The notes: a model not told the origin generated them from the letters alone. Positions 14,011-23,480 are shown, counted from the first letter of the stretch. The stretch is DNA of 64,000 nucleotides from Reinekea marina (GCF_030409715.1 NZ_JAUFQI010000001.1:3274501-3338500), one strand, 5' to 3'. Program-made: numbers and translations.

Positions 14011-14060
14011 CAGTTTATTCTTCCGCACTAGCGGCTTTTACTGGGAGCGGTTAAACTTTG
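14008..14060 (-). other. Right junction of the array, possible attI remnant
   Basis: On the minus strand the joint reads AATAAACTGTTACAGG, with the G-TTACAG core used by all cassettes, and a perfect RYYYAAC box (GTTTAAC) lies 45 bp upstream with a GCCGCTAGTGCGG hairpin between. It could be attI or a decayed attC. No integrase frame is adjacent. Confidence 0.4.
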
Positions 14061-14563
14061 AGCTCGTTTTTATGCATCGCTCCATCCTTAAACCATAATG
14101 GCGCTTTGCGGCTTGCCTGTCAATTTGGTTAGTCTTTTTTTGCCGCTTGTGCAATATATTTCCTGTATATACCGCGCTTTAAACCTACATAAAACCTAGC
14201 CTTTTAATATTTAAGTTTGGTCACTGTTTATGCAAGCATCCACAAAAAACCGCTTAATCCACATATACAGAATAACCACCGGTAATTACCGCTCTTGCTA
14301 ATAGATTGCGATGAGGTTCTCAGTTTACGTGAGGGTTTTTAATATAGGCGATGACTATCTCAACTGATTGTTGCTTCATCTGTACAAGACTGAACTTTTT
14401 TTAAAAAGCACTTGCATGGCGCGTTTGGTTTACATAAGAGACAGTGCCTATAGTTTTAATACTATATGCTTAAGGCTTGTTGTGGGTGTAGGGGGTTTGG
14501 TTGTTGAGTTTATTTTTTCTTATAGGCATTCGTTTATTAAGGCTTCGAGTGAAGCCTTATATT
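14061..14563. other. Intergenic region between cassette array and maiA
   Basis: No gene and no recognisable integrase fragment are seen. A short plus-strand frame at 14368-14577 lacks a ribosome site and is judged spurious. A perfect 9-bp hairpin sits at 14538-14559, next to the end of maiA. Confidence 0.6.
14538..14559 (-). terminator. Hairpin downstream of maiA
   Basis: TAAGGCTTC pairs with GAAGCCTTA over a 4-base loop, 5 bp past the maiA stop. The tail is AT-rich rather than a clean T-run, so termination is probable rather than certain. Confidence 0.5.
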
Positions 14564-15181
14564 TTAAGCGGGCTTAGCGTTTTTAAAACAGGTTAGCCCT
14601 AGGCAGTGTTTTTCTATCGCGGTTATTTTAGGGTAAGGCGTTAAATCAAATTCAAAGCGGCGTGCGTTAAACAATTGCGGTATTAAACATAAGTCGGCCA
14701 TGGTGAGTGTTTCGCCTATGCAATAATGGCTTTCACTTAATGTGGATTCAATTTTTTGAAACCCTTGTGCCAACCAATGGTGGTACCACTGTGTTTTAAC
14801 TGGCTCTGGTTGGCCGAGTTGCCCAGTTAAATATTTGAGTACGCGCAAGTTATTTAATGGGTGCATGTCGCAGGCTATGGCGTAACTTAAGCTTCTAATT
14901 TGGGCGCGCTGCCATGCATCTCCTGGTAGTAATTTGGGCGTTTCTGGGTAAGCTTCATCTAACCATTCGATGATCGCTAAGCTTTGTGCGAGCACCCCTT
15001 GCGGGGTTTCAAGCGCGGGCACTAAGCCTTGCGGGTTCTTATCTGTGTATTGCGCTTGGGTTTGCTCTCCTTTCAGCAAATCCACATCACTCACTACGGC
15101 TGCTATGTCTTTATAGTTAAGCGCAATACGCACTCGATAAGCGGCGGTAGAGCGTACGTAGTTGTGCAACACTAAATTCAT
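14564..15181 (-). CDS. maiA: Maleylacetoacetate isomerase (zeta-class GST)
   Basis: It converts maleylacetoacetate to fumarylacetoacetate with glutathione, in tyrosine and phenylalanine breakdown. The thioredoxin-like N-terminal domain has YVRSTAAYRVRIAL with the catalytic-loop Ser, NPQGLVPALET and QSLAIIEWLDE. The C-terminal helical domain has TMADLCLIPQLFNARRF. At 205 residues it is slightly shorter than usual because the final HPxxQPD-like tail is missing. It is the last gene of hmgA-fahA-maiA, 9 bp after fahA. Confidence 0.93.
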   Translation of the reverse strand: MNLVLHNYVRSTAAYRVRIALNYKDIAAVVSDVDLLKGEQTQAQYTDKNPQGLVPALETPQGVLAQSLAIIEWLDEAYPETPKLLPGDAWQRAQIRSLSYAIACDMHPLNNLRVLKYLTGQLGQPEPVKTQWYHHWLAQGFQKIESTLSESHYCIGETLTMADLCLIPQLFNARRFEFDLTPYPKITAIEKHCLGLTCFKNAKPA

Positions 15182-15190
15182 TATCGCCTC

Positions 15191-16495
15191 CTAGGGCTTA
15201 GCTGGCAGAATTGTTGAACGAACTTCGCCAAAGCCAATACGAACGTAGCCTTCGCGCTTACAATAACCTGTCATGATGATTGAATCGCCGTCATTCAAAA
15301 AAGTTCGCTGTTGCCCATTTTCAAAAGCAATGGGCTTTTTACCGCCTTGGGTTAGCTCCAACAATGAGCCCGCTTGTTCGGGGGTAGGCCCCGATTGTGT
15401 ACCCGAGCCCATTAAATCTCCGGCCATTAAATTGCAGCCATTACTGGCGTGGTGCGTAATCATTTGCGCCACACTCCAGTAAGCGTCTTTGAAATTCGAT
15501 TGCGACAATTGCGTCAACGGAACATCGGCCGCTTCAATTGAACAGGTTAACTCCATGTCTATTGCGCCATATTGCTGGTTGTACTCTGAATCTAAATGCG
15601 GCATGGGCTCTGGCTCGCCTTGCTCGCGCACAAAGGGCGCTCTAAACGGTGCTAGCGCTTCGGCTGTTATAACCCAAGGCGAAATAGTAGAAGCAAAACT
15701 TTTTGCCAAAAATGGTCCTAACGGCTGATACTCCCAAGCTTGTATATCACGTGCCGACCAATCGTTTAGCAGGCATAAACCAAATAATCGCTGCTCGGCT
15801 TCTTCCATCGTTAAAGGTTCACCGAGTTCGTTGTTTTGTCCAATAAAGAACCCAACTTCCAGCTCGTAATCTAAGCGCTTACAAGGGCCAAAACTAGGCT
15901 CAGTTGCATCGGGTGCTTTGGTCTGCCCTTTCGGACGGTGAAACTGTTGCCCACTCACATCTATACTCGACGCTCTACCATGATACCCAATAGGCACCCA
16001 TTTATAGTTAGGTAACAGTGGGTTGTCGGGCCGGAATAAACGGCCGACTGCGGTTGCATGGTGAATAGACGCGTAAAAATCGGTGTAGTCCCCGATTTGG
16101 CAAGGCCGTTTAAATTGCGCCTCGTTTTGGCTATAAAGTAATGACTGCAAAGCCGGCTGTGTTTCACTTCCAACTTGCAACCAGCGCGATATGTCGGTTC
16201 TTAAGGCAGACCAATGCGCTGGGGTTAGCGCCATCAACTTATTCATTTCGGGCTCTTTACAACACTCTAAGGCTTCTTGCGATAAAGGCGTTGATGCTAC
16301 ATTTAGAGCGGCTATGGGGGCTAACGGTAATATTTGGTCGCCAATGGCGGTCACTATTGAACACTCACCCTTATCAGAACTTTTTTTAGCGCTGGCAAAA
16401 GGTAGGTTTTGTATTGGGAAATCGGTCACGCCATCGTTGGCGCTCTCTACCCAGCTTTTTAACCTAGGATCGTGCGTTGCATTTAACATGTCCAC
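15191..16495 (-). CDS. fahA: Fumarylacetoacetase
   Basis: It hydrolyses fumarylacetoacetate to fumarate and acetoacetate, the last step of homogentisate breakdown. The family signatures are DYTDFYASIHHATAVG (metal Asp and catalytic His), VPIGYHGRASSI, DYELEVGFFIG (metal Glu residues) and LLNDWSARDIQAWEYQPLGP (metal Asp). The length of 434 residues is normal for the two-domain bacterial enzyme. An internal ATG two codons in (MLNATH) is an equally good start. Its start lies 5 bp after the hmgA stop, so the three genes form one operon. Confidence 0.95.
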   Translation of the reverse strand: MDMLNATHDPRLKSWVESANDGVTDFPIQNLPFASAKKSSDKGECSIVTAIGDQILPLAPIAALNVASTPLSQEALECCKEPEMNKLMALTPAHWSALRTDISRWLQVGSETQPALQSLLYSQNEAQFKRPCQIGDYTDFYASIHHATAVGRLFRPDNPLLPNYKWVPIGYHGRASSIDVSGQQFHRPKGQTKAPDATEPSFGPCKRLDYELEVGFFIGQNNELGEPLTMEEAEQRLFGLCLLNDWSARDIQAWEYQPLGPFLAKSFASTISPWVITAEALAPFRAPFVREQGEPEPMPHLDSEYNQQYGAIDMELTCSIEAADVPLTQLSQSNFKDAYWSVAQMITHHASNGCNLMAGDLMGSGTQSGPTPEQAGSLLELTQGGKKPIAFENGQQRTFLNDGDSIIMTGYCKREGYVRIGFGEVRSTILPAKP

Positions 16496-16500
16496 TCTCT

Positions 16501-17802
16501 TTAAGATTCATTATTGTCTGTAAATTTAGATTCTAAACCCGCCCAACACTGGGGGTAGTCTAACTGCCGCTCGGGTGCGTTTAACATTTGCGCAGTAGGC
16601 GCCAGCACGTAACGAGATTCAAACATGAACGCTAAGGTGTTTTCATAGCGCTCCGGTTTTAAATTGGCATTGCTGGCTTTTTCAAAGACGGCTTGCTCAG
16701 GGCCATGCGGTGTCATGGCGTTGTGTAAACTGAACCCACCCGGTTCGAATCCTTTTTCTTTGGCATCGTAAACGCCTTCGATCAGGCCCATAAATTCGCT
16801 CATCACATTACGATGGAACCAAGGCGGGCGAAAGGTATGCTCGGCCACCATCCAACGCGGTGGGAAAATAACAAAATCTAAATTTGCGGTGCCTTCGGCG
16901 TAAGAAGGCGAGGTTAATACGGTAAAAATTGAAGGGTCAGGATGGTCAAAGCTGACTGTATTGATTACATTAAAGCGAGATAAATCGTATTTGTAGGGCG
17001 CACTGTTGCCTGCCCACGCGACCACATCAAATGGGCTGTGCTCTAGCAAGTTACGATAAAAATGTCCGCTAAATTTGGTGATCAACTCATACGAGTGATC
17101 GCTTTCTTCAAACCAGGCCACTGGGTACTGAAAGTCTCGATCATTGGCAAAGCCATTGGCACCTACTGGGCCACGCTCAGGTAACGTCAACGGGTGGCCG
17201 TAGTTTTCACACAAGTAGCCGCGAGCACTGTTTTCCGAAATATCGATACTGAATTTCATACCACGAGGTATAACCATGATTTCGCCAGGCGCTACAGTTA
17301 AACAGCCGCATTCCGTTTTTACCTGCAGCTCGCCTTGGTGCGGAACAAACAACATTTCAGCGTCGGCATTGATCATAGCGCGACCCTTCATCGATAAGTT
17401 AAACCCATAGTGAGCGATGCCGATGCCTACCTGCTCTTTTACAGAGCCATTGCTGGCAATTGAAACAACGCCATCAATGAAGTCGTTTGTCGTATCATTT
17501 CCAGTTAATGGACTCCAACGCATAGCAGAAGGAGGCGTTGGCGTGGGTTCGGGTGCGCTCGTCCAACTAGCCTGCACATAGGTTTGATAATCGCTTTGGC
17601 AAACCGATGGGCGTTTCCTATAAAACCAAGTGCGTCTGTTTTGCGCTCGTGGTGCTGTAAATGCCGTGCTGCTGAACTGCTCGGTATAGAGCCCTAACGG
17701 TGCTTTCTGTGGGTTAAATTGCCCCACCGGCAAAGCGCCAGAAATGGCTTCGGTCTCAAATTGGTTGTTGAATCCAGATAAATAGTGAAGCGCGGTTGTC
17801 AT
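16501..17802 (-). CDS. hmgA: Homogentisate 1,2-dioxygenase
   Basis: This non-haem Fe(II) dioxygenase opens the homogentisate ring to maleylacetoacetate. The iron ligands are visible in FHRNVMSEFMGLIEG (His and Glu) and in NAMTPHGPEQ (His). The length of 433 residues is normal. The ATG is preceded by GAGGCTC. It is the first gene of the operon hmgA-fahA-maiA. An AT-rich palindrome CTAAATTCTAG lies between the probable promoter area and the start and could be an operator, but no regulator of the pathway is adjacent apart from the XRE gene upstream. Confidence 0.96.
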   Translation of the reverse strand: MTTALHYLSGFNNQFETEAISGALPVGQFNPQKAPLGLYTEQFSSTAFTAPRAQNRRTWFYRKRPSVCQSDYQTYVQASWTSAPEPTPTPPSAMRWSPLTGNDTTNDFIDGVVSIASNGSVKEQVGIGIAHYGFNLSMKGRAMINADAEMLFVPHQGELQVKTECGCLTVAPGEIMVIPRGMKFSIDISENSARGYLCENYGHPLTLPERGPVGANGFANDRDFQYPVAWFEESDHSYELITKFSGHFYRNLLEHSPFDVVAWAGNSAPYKYDLSRFNVINTVSFDHPDPSIFTVLTSPSYAEGTANLDFVIFPPRWMVAEHTFRPPWFHRNVMSEFMGLIEGVYDAKEKGFEPGGFSLHNAMTPHGPEQAVFEKASNANLKPERYENTLAFMFESRYVLAPTAQMLNAPERQLDYPQCWAGLESKFTDNNES

Positions 17803-17923
17803 TATTATGAGCCTCTAATTCTCTTAGCTAGAATTTAGCGAGAAATTAACCGATTCACCAACCCTAATGCACAATCGAATAGAATTTATGCGTAAAGCAA
17901 ACAGAACTCGGGTGTAAAGTTGG

Positions 17924-18364
17924 TTAGCCCATTGTGGGCAATAGATGCTCAATAAATTGCCGGGTTGCAAATTCATCTAGGTAACCATCGGGCTTTTTAT
18001 GGCTTCTTAAGTGTTGATAAGCCGAAATAATTAAAACCCAATGTTCATCAGGTTCTAGATAGGAGGCTACTTCAAAGACGATTTTCTGCGCCATCGTCAA
18101 TGCCTTACGGTCTACAACTTCGGCTTGGCGGTACTGATAGCCACAGCCAGTGGCTAACCACTCTAAACTGACATTTGCCGATACGGCAATTTGGTTGGCT
18201 TTGGCTAAACTGGGCTCAGAACCTCTTAAATATTTGCGAATGAGGCTTTCGCTCAGCTTTACTTTGCGTGCAAATGCCGAAACAGACAAATCACCTATGA
18301 GAACCTGTAATCGCTCCGCAAAGTTTTGTGATGGCTGTGATGTTTGCTCAACGTCTGTATTCAT
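17924..18364 (-). CDS. XRE-family transcriptional regulator
   Basis: A 146-residue DNA-binding protein. The helix-turn-helix is FARKVKLSESLIRKYLRGSE (residues about 31-50), followed by SLEWLATG, the pattern of phage-repressor-like regulators. The C-terminal half (VFEVASYLEPDEHWVLI) is not recognised and lacks the Ser/Lys peptidase residues of LexA-like repressors. It lies 121 bp upstream of hmgA in the same orientation and diverges from cobT, so it might control either; this is inference from position only. Confidence 0.8.
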   Translation of the reverse strand: MNTDVEQTSQPSQNFAERLQVLIGDLSVSAFARKVKLSESLIRKYLRGSEPSLAKANQIAVSANVSLEWLATGCGYQYRQAEVVDRKALTMAQKIVFEVASYLEPDEHWVLIISAYQHLRSHKKPDGYLDEFATRQFIEHLLPTMG

Positions 18365-18521
18365 GTCGGTAGCCTAGGGCAACTATATTTAAGAAGTTAA
18401 GCAAGAATTATCGGTTGCTTGCACACTAACGTCAATTGCGTACTTTGGCCAATAGTCAATAATCGAACAGGCTTTAAAAAAAACCTCTGCTACACTTTAA
18501 GAGTCACTTTAGAGGTATTTT

Positions 18522-19535
18522 ATGTATCCTACTTTCACCATTACACCCGTTGACACTCGCTTTGCGCTTGAAGTTGACCAACTAATAGAACAGCTCGAGT
18601 TACCTCAACAAGCGCTTGGCAACCTAGTTACGGTTGTGGAAAAGCTGGCTTGCGTTCAACAAACGGTTCACATTAATGTTGGCGAGCTTTCTCATACTAT
18701 TTTTTGCGCCGATCATGGTATTTATCAGCGCTCTCATGCGTCGAGTACACAGCCCTATACTACGGCTGACTATATCTCTCGAATCTTAAAATCTCGCTCG
18801 CCTCTAGCCAAAGCCTGCGCGATGAATAAAATTGATTTCACGGTGGTTGATTGCGGTTTAAGCCATGAGGTTACGTTGCCACATGAGCATTATTTAAACT
18901 ATTCCGTAGCTCCCGGTACACGCGATTTTTCGACGCTCCCAGCCATGACTCACGAGCAATTTTTACAAGCGTTTAATATTGGCCAAGAGATCGCACAATT
19001 AAGAATGGCCGAGGGCGCTAGAATTATATCATTTGGCGCATTGGGGTTAGGGAACACCACCAGCGCTGCGACTATTACAGCTCACTTGCTCAAAATGCCG
19101 GTCGAAGATTGCATCAAAAACTTCTCTCATTATGATGCACAACTCACGCAAGATAAGCTGCACTGCGTAACTCAAGCCCTTATGTTGCATCGAGATTCGA
19201 TGATTGATGGTTTTAGTGCCGTAGAATTGGTAGGCGGGTTTGAAATAGCTGCATTAATGGGTGCTATGGCTATAACGGCCGAATTGGGTGGCCTAATATT
19301 AGTGGATGGGTACGCTTGCTCAACGGCGCTGCTTGCCTTATCACAACAATATCCGGCGGTTATAGACTACGCACTTTTTACGCACCAGTCTGTGCATGCC
19401 GGTCAGTTAGCCATTTGCCAACATTTTAAACAAAAACCTCTATTAAATTTAGGGCTATCCGTCGGTGAAGGCACTGGTTCCGTTTTAGCTTGGCCACTTA
19501 TTAAATCGGCCGTTAATTGCTTACAAGATGACTAG
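18522..19535 (+). CDS. cobT: Nicotinate-nucleotide-dimethylbenzimidazole phosphoribosyltransferase
   Basis: It activates the lower ligand of cobalamin by making alpha-ribazole 5'-phosphate from nicotinate mononucleotide and dimethylbenzimidazole. The signatures are ADHGIYQRS, ALGLGNTTSAATITA, ELVGGFEIAALMGAM and LSVGEGTGSVLAW with the catalytic Glu. The length of 337 residues is normal. AGAGG lies before the ATG. It stands alone here without other cob genes, suggesting cobinamide salvage rather than complete synthesis at this locus. It overlaps the convergent gene at 19532 by a few bases. No cobalamin riboswitch is seen upstream. Confidence 0.9.
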   Translation: MYPTFTITPVDTRFALEVDQLIEQLELPQQALGNLVTVVEKLACVQQTVHINVGELSHTIFCADHGIYQRSHASSTQPYTTADYISRILKSRSPLAKACAMNKIDFTVVDCGLSHEVTLPHEHYLNYSVAPGTRDFSTLPAMTHEQFLQAFNIGQEIAQLRMAEGARIISFGALGLGNTTSAATITAHLLKMPVEDCIKNFSHYDAQLTQDKLHCVTQALMLHRDSMIDGFSAVELVGGFEIAALMGAMAITAELGGLILVDGYACSTALLALSQQYPAVIDYALFTHQSVHAGQLAICQHFKQKPLLNLGLSVGEGTGSVLAWPLIKSAVNCLQDD

Positions 19536-20782
19536 TTCTCAGAAGCAATCATCACAATATTCCTACCGGCTTCTTTAGCACGAAACAGCGCTTGGCCAGC
19601 GCTTTTCATAAGCCCTTCTAATCCCAGCGTGGCCGATTGAGCAATGCCAGCGCTGACGGTATAACTCACACTGCCTACTGTTGTTTCGGCATAGCCTTCT
19701 TCAATTTTGGTCCTGAAAAAATCGACCAGCTGAGACGTTTTATCGTCGGTTAAGCCTGGAAAAACAACGCAAAATTCTTCGCCTCCCAACCGGCCCACAA
19801 TAAAGCGATCAAAGGTTTCCTGCATCGCTTTCGCTAAATGAATAAGTACTTCATCGCCCACATCATCACCATAATCTTCATTAACGTGCCTAAAATGATC
19901 GATATTAAACAGCGCTAATGAGATCGGCGTTGCTTGGTTTTGGCATTCCTCTAACGAGGCGCGCGCGTGTTCTACAAAATAGCGGCGATTCCCAATTCCC
20001 GTTAGCACATCGGAATACGCCAGCTTTTTCATGGCATCTAAGCGTTCCATTGACTCTACGCTTTGCATAACACGGCAAAAAAACTCTTCATGCGAAAAGG
20101 GTTTATAAAGGAAATCATTGGCACCATTTTTAATAAACTTTGCCGACAAATATTTATCCTCGGCCGAAGATAAACCAATTACGGCTAAGTCTTCCTTGCC
20201 GTGTTTATGCCGCAACTGATGCACTAAATCGAAACCATCTAACTTGGGCATATTATTATCGGTGATAAGTAGCTTTATTTCTTTATCGGATAGAATCGTT
20301 TGTAAGGCTTGCTCACCGTCTTCGGCTTCGACCACCTGAAATAAGTGGCGTCTTAACAATTCAATCATATATCGGCGCGTAACTTTTGAATCTTCTGCGA
20401 CCAATACTTTCACAAAGCGATTTTGTGCTAATCGATTAACTAAATTAACGGCGTATAAATAACTAAACGGACCTTCCTTTAAAACATAATCAACAATGCC
20501 TTTTTTGGTTAAATGATCACGCTTTTCTTTATCAACAGAACCGGTTAAAACGATCGTCGGAATGCCTTGGCTTAAACAATCATCCACGAGCTCACCATTA
20601 GCGGCATCGGGTAAATTTAAATCTACAATCGCGGCGAGCCAATCGGAAGATTTGACAAGGTGCTTTACCGCTTCGTGGCGAGATTCGGCAAACACTAAAT
20701 TATAGTTTAATGTCTTCTGCGCGAGGTGCTTTAAGATTTTAAGCACCATTGGGGAGTCTTCTACAATTAAAACCGACTGCAC
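19532..20782 (-). CDS. Double-receiver diguanylate cyclase response regulator
   Basis: The 416 residues hold two receiver domains and a GGDEF domain. REC1 spans about 1-120 (VEDSP, then IVDLNLPDA as phospho-acceptor region). REC2 spans about 124-245 (VAEDSK, LITDNNMPKLDGF, YKPFS). The GGDEF domain spans about 250-416 with GRLGGEEFCVVF as active site. No RxxD inhibitory site is seen ahead of GGEEF. It should make cyclic di-GMP on phosphorylation of one or both receivers. No partner kinase is adjacent. Confidence 0.9.
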   Translation of the reverse strand: MQSVLIVEDSPMVLKILKHLAQKTLNYNLVFAESRHEAVKHLVKSSDWLAAIVDLNLPDAANGELVDDCLSQGIPTIVLTGSVDKEKRDHLTKKGIVDYVLKEGPFSYLYAVNLVNRLAQNRFVKVLVAEDSKVTRRYMIELLRRHLFQVVEAEDGEQALQTILSDKEIKLLITDNNMPKLDGFDLVHQLRHKHGKEDLAVIGLSSAEDKYLSAKFIKNGANDFLYKPFSHEEFFCRVMQSVESMERLDAMKKLAYSDVLTGIGNRRYFVEHARASLEECQNQATPISLALFNIDHFRHVNEDYGDDVGDEVLIHLAKAMQETFDRFIVGRLGGEEFCVVFPGLTDDKTSQLVDFFRTKIEEGYAETTVGSVSYTVSAGIAQSATLGLEGLMKSAGQALFRAKEAGRNIVMIASEN

Positions 20783-20843
20783 TGTTGTGTCCTTAAATGA
20801 GACAGATATTTCCAGTGTAGTCGGTCAATGGTATTTTTCTAGA

Positions 20844-22241
20844 TTAAAACAATAAGCTCAGTAAATTCTGAGTTAAGCGCACGCCGTAGCCGGTAACATC
20901 TGTTGGTACATGAGCTAAACCACCTTTATGGCGGGCTGAGGAAAGATCTATGTGTAACCAAGGTACCGCAGGCTCAACAAACCGACTCAAGAAACGCGCG
21001 GCATCGATATGATCGGATGATTTACCCGGGTTGCATTGCATAACATCCGCAACGTCACTTTTAATGTTGTCGTCGTAGTCAGCGTCTAACGGAAATGGCC
21101 AAACTCGTTCACCACTGGCTTTTCCAGCTTCTATAAGCGGTAAAAACCAAGCATCGTGGTTGGTAAAACAGCCCGAGTAACGAGTCGATAATGCCCCAAC
21201 ACAGGCACCCGTTAACGTGGCGTAATCGAATACCGCCTTAGGGTGCTCACGCGAGGCTAATGTTAATGTATCGGCCAGAACCATTCGCCCTTCGGCATCG
21301 GTGTCTACAATTTCAATGGTGGTGCCATTGAGTGCACGAACCCATTCATTGGCATGAAAAGCTTTAGGACCTAAATGGTTATCGGTTATCGCCAACCAAC
21401 CGGTTAAATTCACTTTTTGCTTGCGTCGAGAGGCGGTTAAAATGTTTCCCAAAACCAGCGCACTGCCGCCCATGTCGCCGTTCATACCAAACATAGAGCC
21501 AGATATTTTTAGGTTGTAGCCACCTGTATCCATTGTGATGCCTTTACCGACCAATGCGATACTCTCGACGGAATCGGCATCGCCTCGGTAATGCACACGC
21601 ACGATGCTGGCTTCATTATGTTCAGAACCTCGCGCTACCGCCAAAAAGGCTCCCGCGCCCATTTGTTCTAGCTCTTTGTAACGGAATACTTTGCAATCCC
21701 AGCCTTCGGCTTCGGCTAGGTCTTCTACTAATTCACGATAAGACCAAGGGTTAAGTTCATTAGCAGGTAATTCACTTAAATACCGAGTAAACGCATTGCC
21801 TTCGGCTTCGGCCAGGCGTTTTTCAACTTCTTCGTTGGCTAAAGGACCGGTAATCGAAAGCGTTAATGATGGCGTTTTAGCACTGTCTTTTTTGAAACTG
21901 GGTAACTGATACCATGCGGCAAGTACGGCACTTAGCAAAGCATCACCAAGCTCTGTTTTGTCGAAACTAAGGGCAATATGTTGATCTTCTTTACGCCAAG
22001 CCCCTTTTACTAGATCACGCGCGGCACTTAACAACTCAAAGGTGCTTTGGCTCTCTGGCTCGGTTTGATAGGTCCATTGCTGGCCCGTTTCGAGCAATGT
22101 TTTTAATGAAGTTTCGCCATTTAAGTGTTGATTTATGACGTTATGAGTAGACTCTTTACGCCACTCTATACAGCTCTGGGCTTCGCCAGGCACTTGCTGA
22201 GAAAATCGAACTTCAATTGCTGGGTAATCAAATAACTTCAT
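20844..22241 (-). CDS. M17 leucyl aminopeptidase family protein
   Basis: A cytosolic dizinc aminopeptidase that removes N-terminal residues from peptides. The M17 signatures are present: VGKGITMDTGGYNLK with catalytic Lys and metal Asp, and VDTDAEGRMVLADTL, the family fingerprint, with metal Asp/Glu and catalytic Arg. The N-terminal half is divergent, as in PepB-like members. It is 465 residues long. It starts 9 bp after the end of the acyltransferase gene (22251) on the same strand, so the two may be co-transcribed. Confidence 0.88.
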   Translation of the reverse strand: MKLFDYPAIEVRFSQQVPGEAQSCIEWRKESTHNVINQHLNGETSLKTLLETGQQWTYQTEPESQSTFELLSAARDLVKGAWRKEDQHIALSFDKTELGDALLSAVLAAWYQLPSFKKDSAKTPSLTLSITGPLANEEVEKRLAEAEGNAFTRYLSELPANELNPWSYRELVEDLAEAEGWDCKVFRYKELEQMGAGAFLAVARGSEHNEASIVRVHYRGDADSVESIALVGKGITMDTGGYNLKISGSMFGMNGDMGGSALVLGNILTASRRKQKVNLTGWLAITDNHLGPKAFHANEWVRALNGTTIEIVDTDAEGRMVLADTLTLASREHPKAVFDYATLTGACVGALSTRYSGCFTNHDAWFLPLIEAGKASGERVWPFPLDADYDDNIKSDVADVMQCNPGKSSDHIDAARFLSRFVEPAVPWLHIDLSSARHKGGLAHVPTDVTGYGVRLTQNLLSLLF

Positions 22242-22250
22242 TTAATGTGC

Positions 22251-23207
22251 CTATTTATATACGGACGGCTCGCCTTCTGGGCGAGTTTTAAAGCGTTTAT
22301 GCAACCATAAATACTGGTCAGGGTGGCGACGAATACACGATTCTAACCACGCATTCACACGGTGTGCATCACCTACGTTATCGCCACTTGGGATCTCCAA
22401 TGGCGCTTCGAATTTTAATACAATGGTCTGGTCATCGTCATCTCGATATGAGCTTAGCGGTAAAACTATTGCGTTACCAGAACTTGCGAGCTTTCCGGTC
22501 ATGGTGACTGTAGCGGTAGGTATACCAAAAAACGGCGCAAACACACTCACCTTTCGACCGTAATCTTGATCTGGAGCGTACCATATAATTTCGCCGCGCT
22601 TAAAGGCCCCTAATAAACCGCGCATATCTTTACGTGCAATGGTGCGATGAACAAATTTTTGTCGCCCTTTAACCATAAAATAATTAAACAGCGGGTTGTC
22701 ATCGTTTCGGTAGGTCACTGAATATTGAGCGTATTTAGCTAAAGCAACCCCTGCAATATCGAGGGGCCCAAAGTGGCCACTGAGCAATAACACCCCTCTT
22801 GGGTCGGCTTGGGCCGCCTGTAAGTGCTCTATACCTTCTACTCGCTGCTTTAACTGGCTATCTTGAATGCACCAGGCTCGTGCGGTTTCAATTAACCCTA
22901 AAGTGTATGAATAAAAGGTCTTTTTGGTTAACGCGACTTGTTCTGAGCGGGTTAACTCAGGAAAGCACAAAGTGATGTTGGTCAATGCTACCTTGCGTCG
23001 GCTACTGGCCACTTTAAACAACAGTTTCGCCAGACCCTTGGCCAGTGCTTTTTGAACAATAAAAGGCAACCGCGCAACACCTTGCAAAAACCCAATGCCC
23101 AGCCATGTCGGCCAAAACCTAGGGTGCAAAAAGTCACGATACCGATATGTGCTGACGATGTTTGAGTTTTTCTGTTTACCTGGGCGAGGTACATTACCTA
23201 GCGACAT
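22251..23207 (-). CDS. LpxL/HtrB-like lysophospholipid acyltransferase
   Basis: An inner-membrane enzyme that adds a secondary acyl chain to lipid A or a related lipid. The HX4D motif is SGHFGPLDIAG. Further family marks are YAPDQDYGRK and HPDQYLWLHKRFKTRPEGE. The start chosen (MSLGNV) has GGAG 9 bp upstream on the minus strand; a GTG five codons earlier (23222) is less likely. The N-terminal region has a membrane-associating hydrophobic stretch. Distinguishing LpxL, LpxM and LpxP is not possible by eye. Confidence 0.85.
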   Translation of the reverse strand: MSLGNVPRPGKQKNSNIVSTYRYRDFLHPRFWPTWLGIGFLQGVARLPFIVQKALAKGLAKLLFKVASSRRKVALTNITLCFPELTRSEQVALTKKTFYSYTLGLIETARAWCIQDSQLKQRVEGIEHLQAAQADPRGVLLLSGHFGPLDIAGVALAKYAQYSVTYRNDDNPLFNYFMVKGRQKFVHRTIARKDMRGLLGAFKRGEIIWYAPDQDYGRKVSVFAPFFGIPTATVTMTGKLASSGNAIVLPLSSYRDDDDQTIVLKFEAPLEIPSGDNVGDAHRVNAWLESCIRRHPDQYLWLHKRFKTRPEGEPSVYK

Positions 23208-23256
23208 GCAAAGGGGCTCCACAATTTAATTGACTATTGTACCGCGCTTAACGGTT

Positions 23257-23283
23257 TTGTCAGCTCCAAAAGCAGCTTATACT
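23257..23283 (+). promoter_or_regulatory. Sigma-70-like promoter ahead of a short frame
   Basis: TTGTCA (23257-23262) and TATACT (23278-23283) lie 15 bp apart, 33 bp before the ATG of the 46-residue frame at 23317. The spacer is short but both boxes are close to consensus. Confidence 0.45.
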
Positions 23284-23316
23284 AGGGTTATCATTTTATG
23301 AGCAAAGATAAAGACT

Positions 23317-23457
23317 ATGGCCAAAGCATTACCGAAGATATTAACCAATCGCCCTCAGGCGCACTTACTCATTAGTAAATTGCAGCAGTGGCAGATTAAA
23401 TTCCAAGGCTGGCAAGATGCCCGCCGTGCCTTAAAAGCACACAAGCGTTACTCTTAA
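23317..23457 (+). CDS. Small basic protein, 46 aa
   Basis: A 46-residue frame beginning MAKALPKILTNRPQAH and ending RRALKAHKRYS. It is rich in Lys, Arg and Gln, with no membrane segment. Support is positional: a promoter-like sequence lies just upstream and a strong hairpin terminator (23481-23517) follows the stop within 25 bp, giving a complete single-gene unit between divergent lpxL-like and convergent greA genes. The Shine-Dalgarno sequence is weak (AAAGA). I do not recognise the family. A second overlapping frame (from ATG 23298) is shorter. Confidence 0.5.
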   Translation: MAKALPKILTNRPQAHLLISKLQQWQIKFQGWQDARRALKAHKRYS

Positions 23458-23480
23458 ACGAACGCATTTGCCGTAATACA

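Noticed and set aside
14368..14577. Plus-strand 69-residue frame as an integrase fragment
   Set aside because: No tyrosine-recombinase motif and no ribosome site; it overlaps the maiA end hairpin.
15273..16523. Several plus-strand frames inside fahA and hmgA
   Set aside because: They lie antisense to well-conserved enzymes and show no own signals.
18365..18521. Cobalamin riboswitch before cobT, or before metE (53797-53860)
   Set aside because: Both spacers are too short and no B12-box-like sequence is present.
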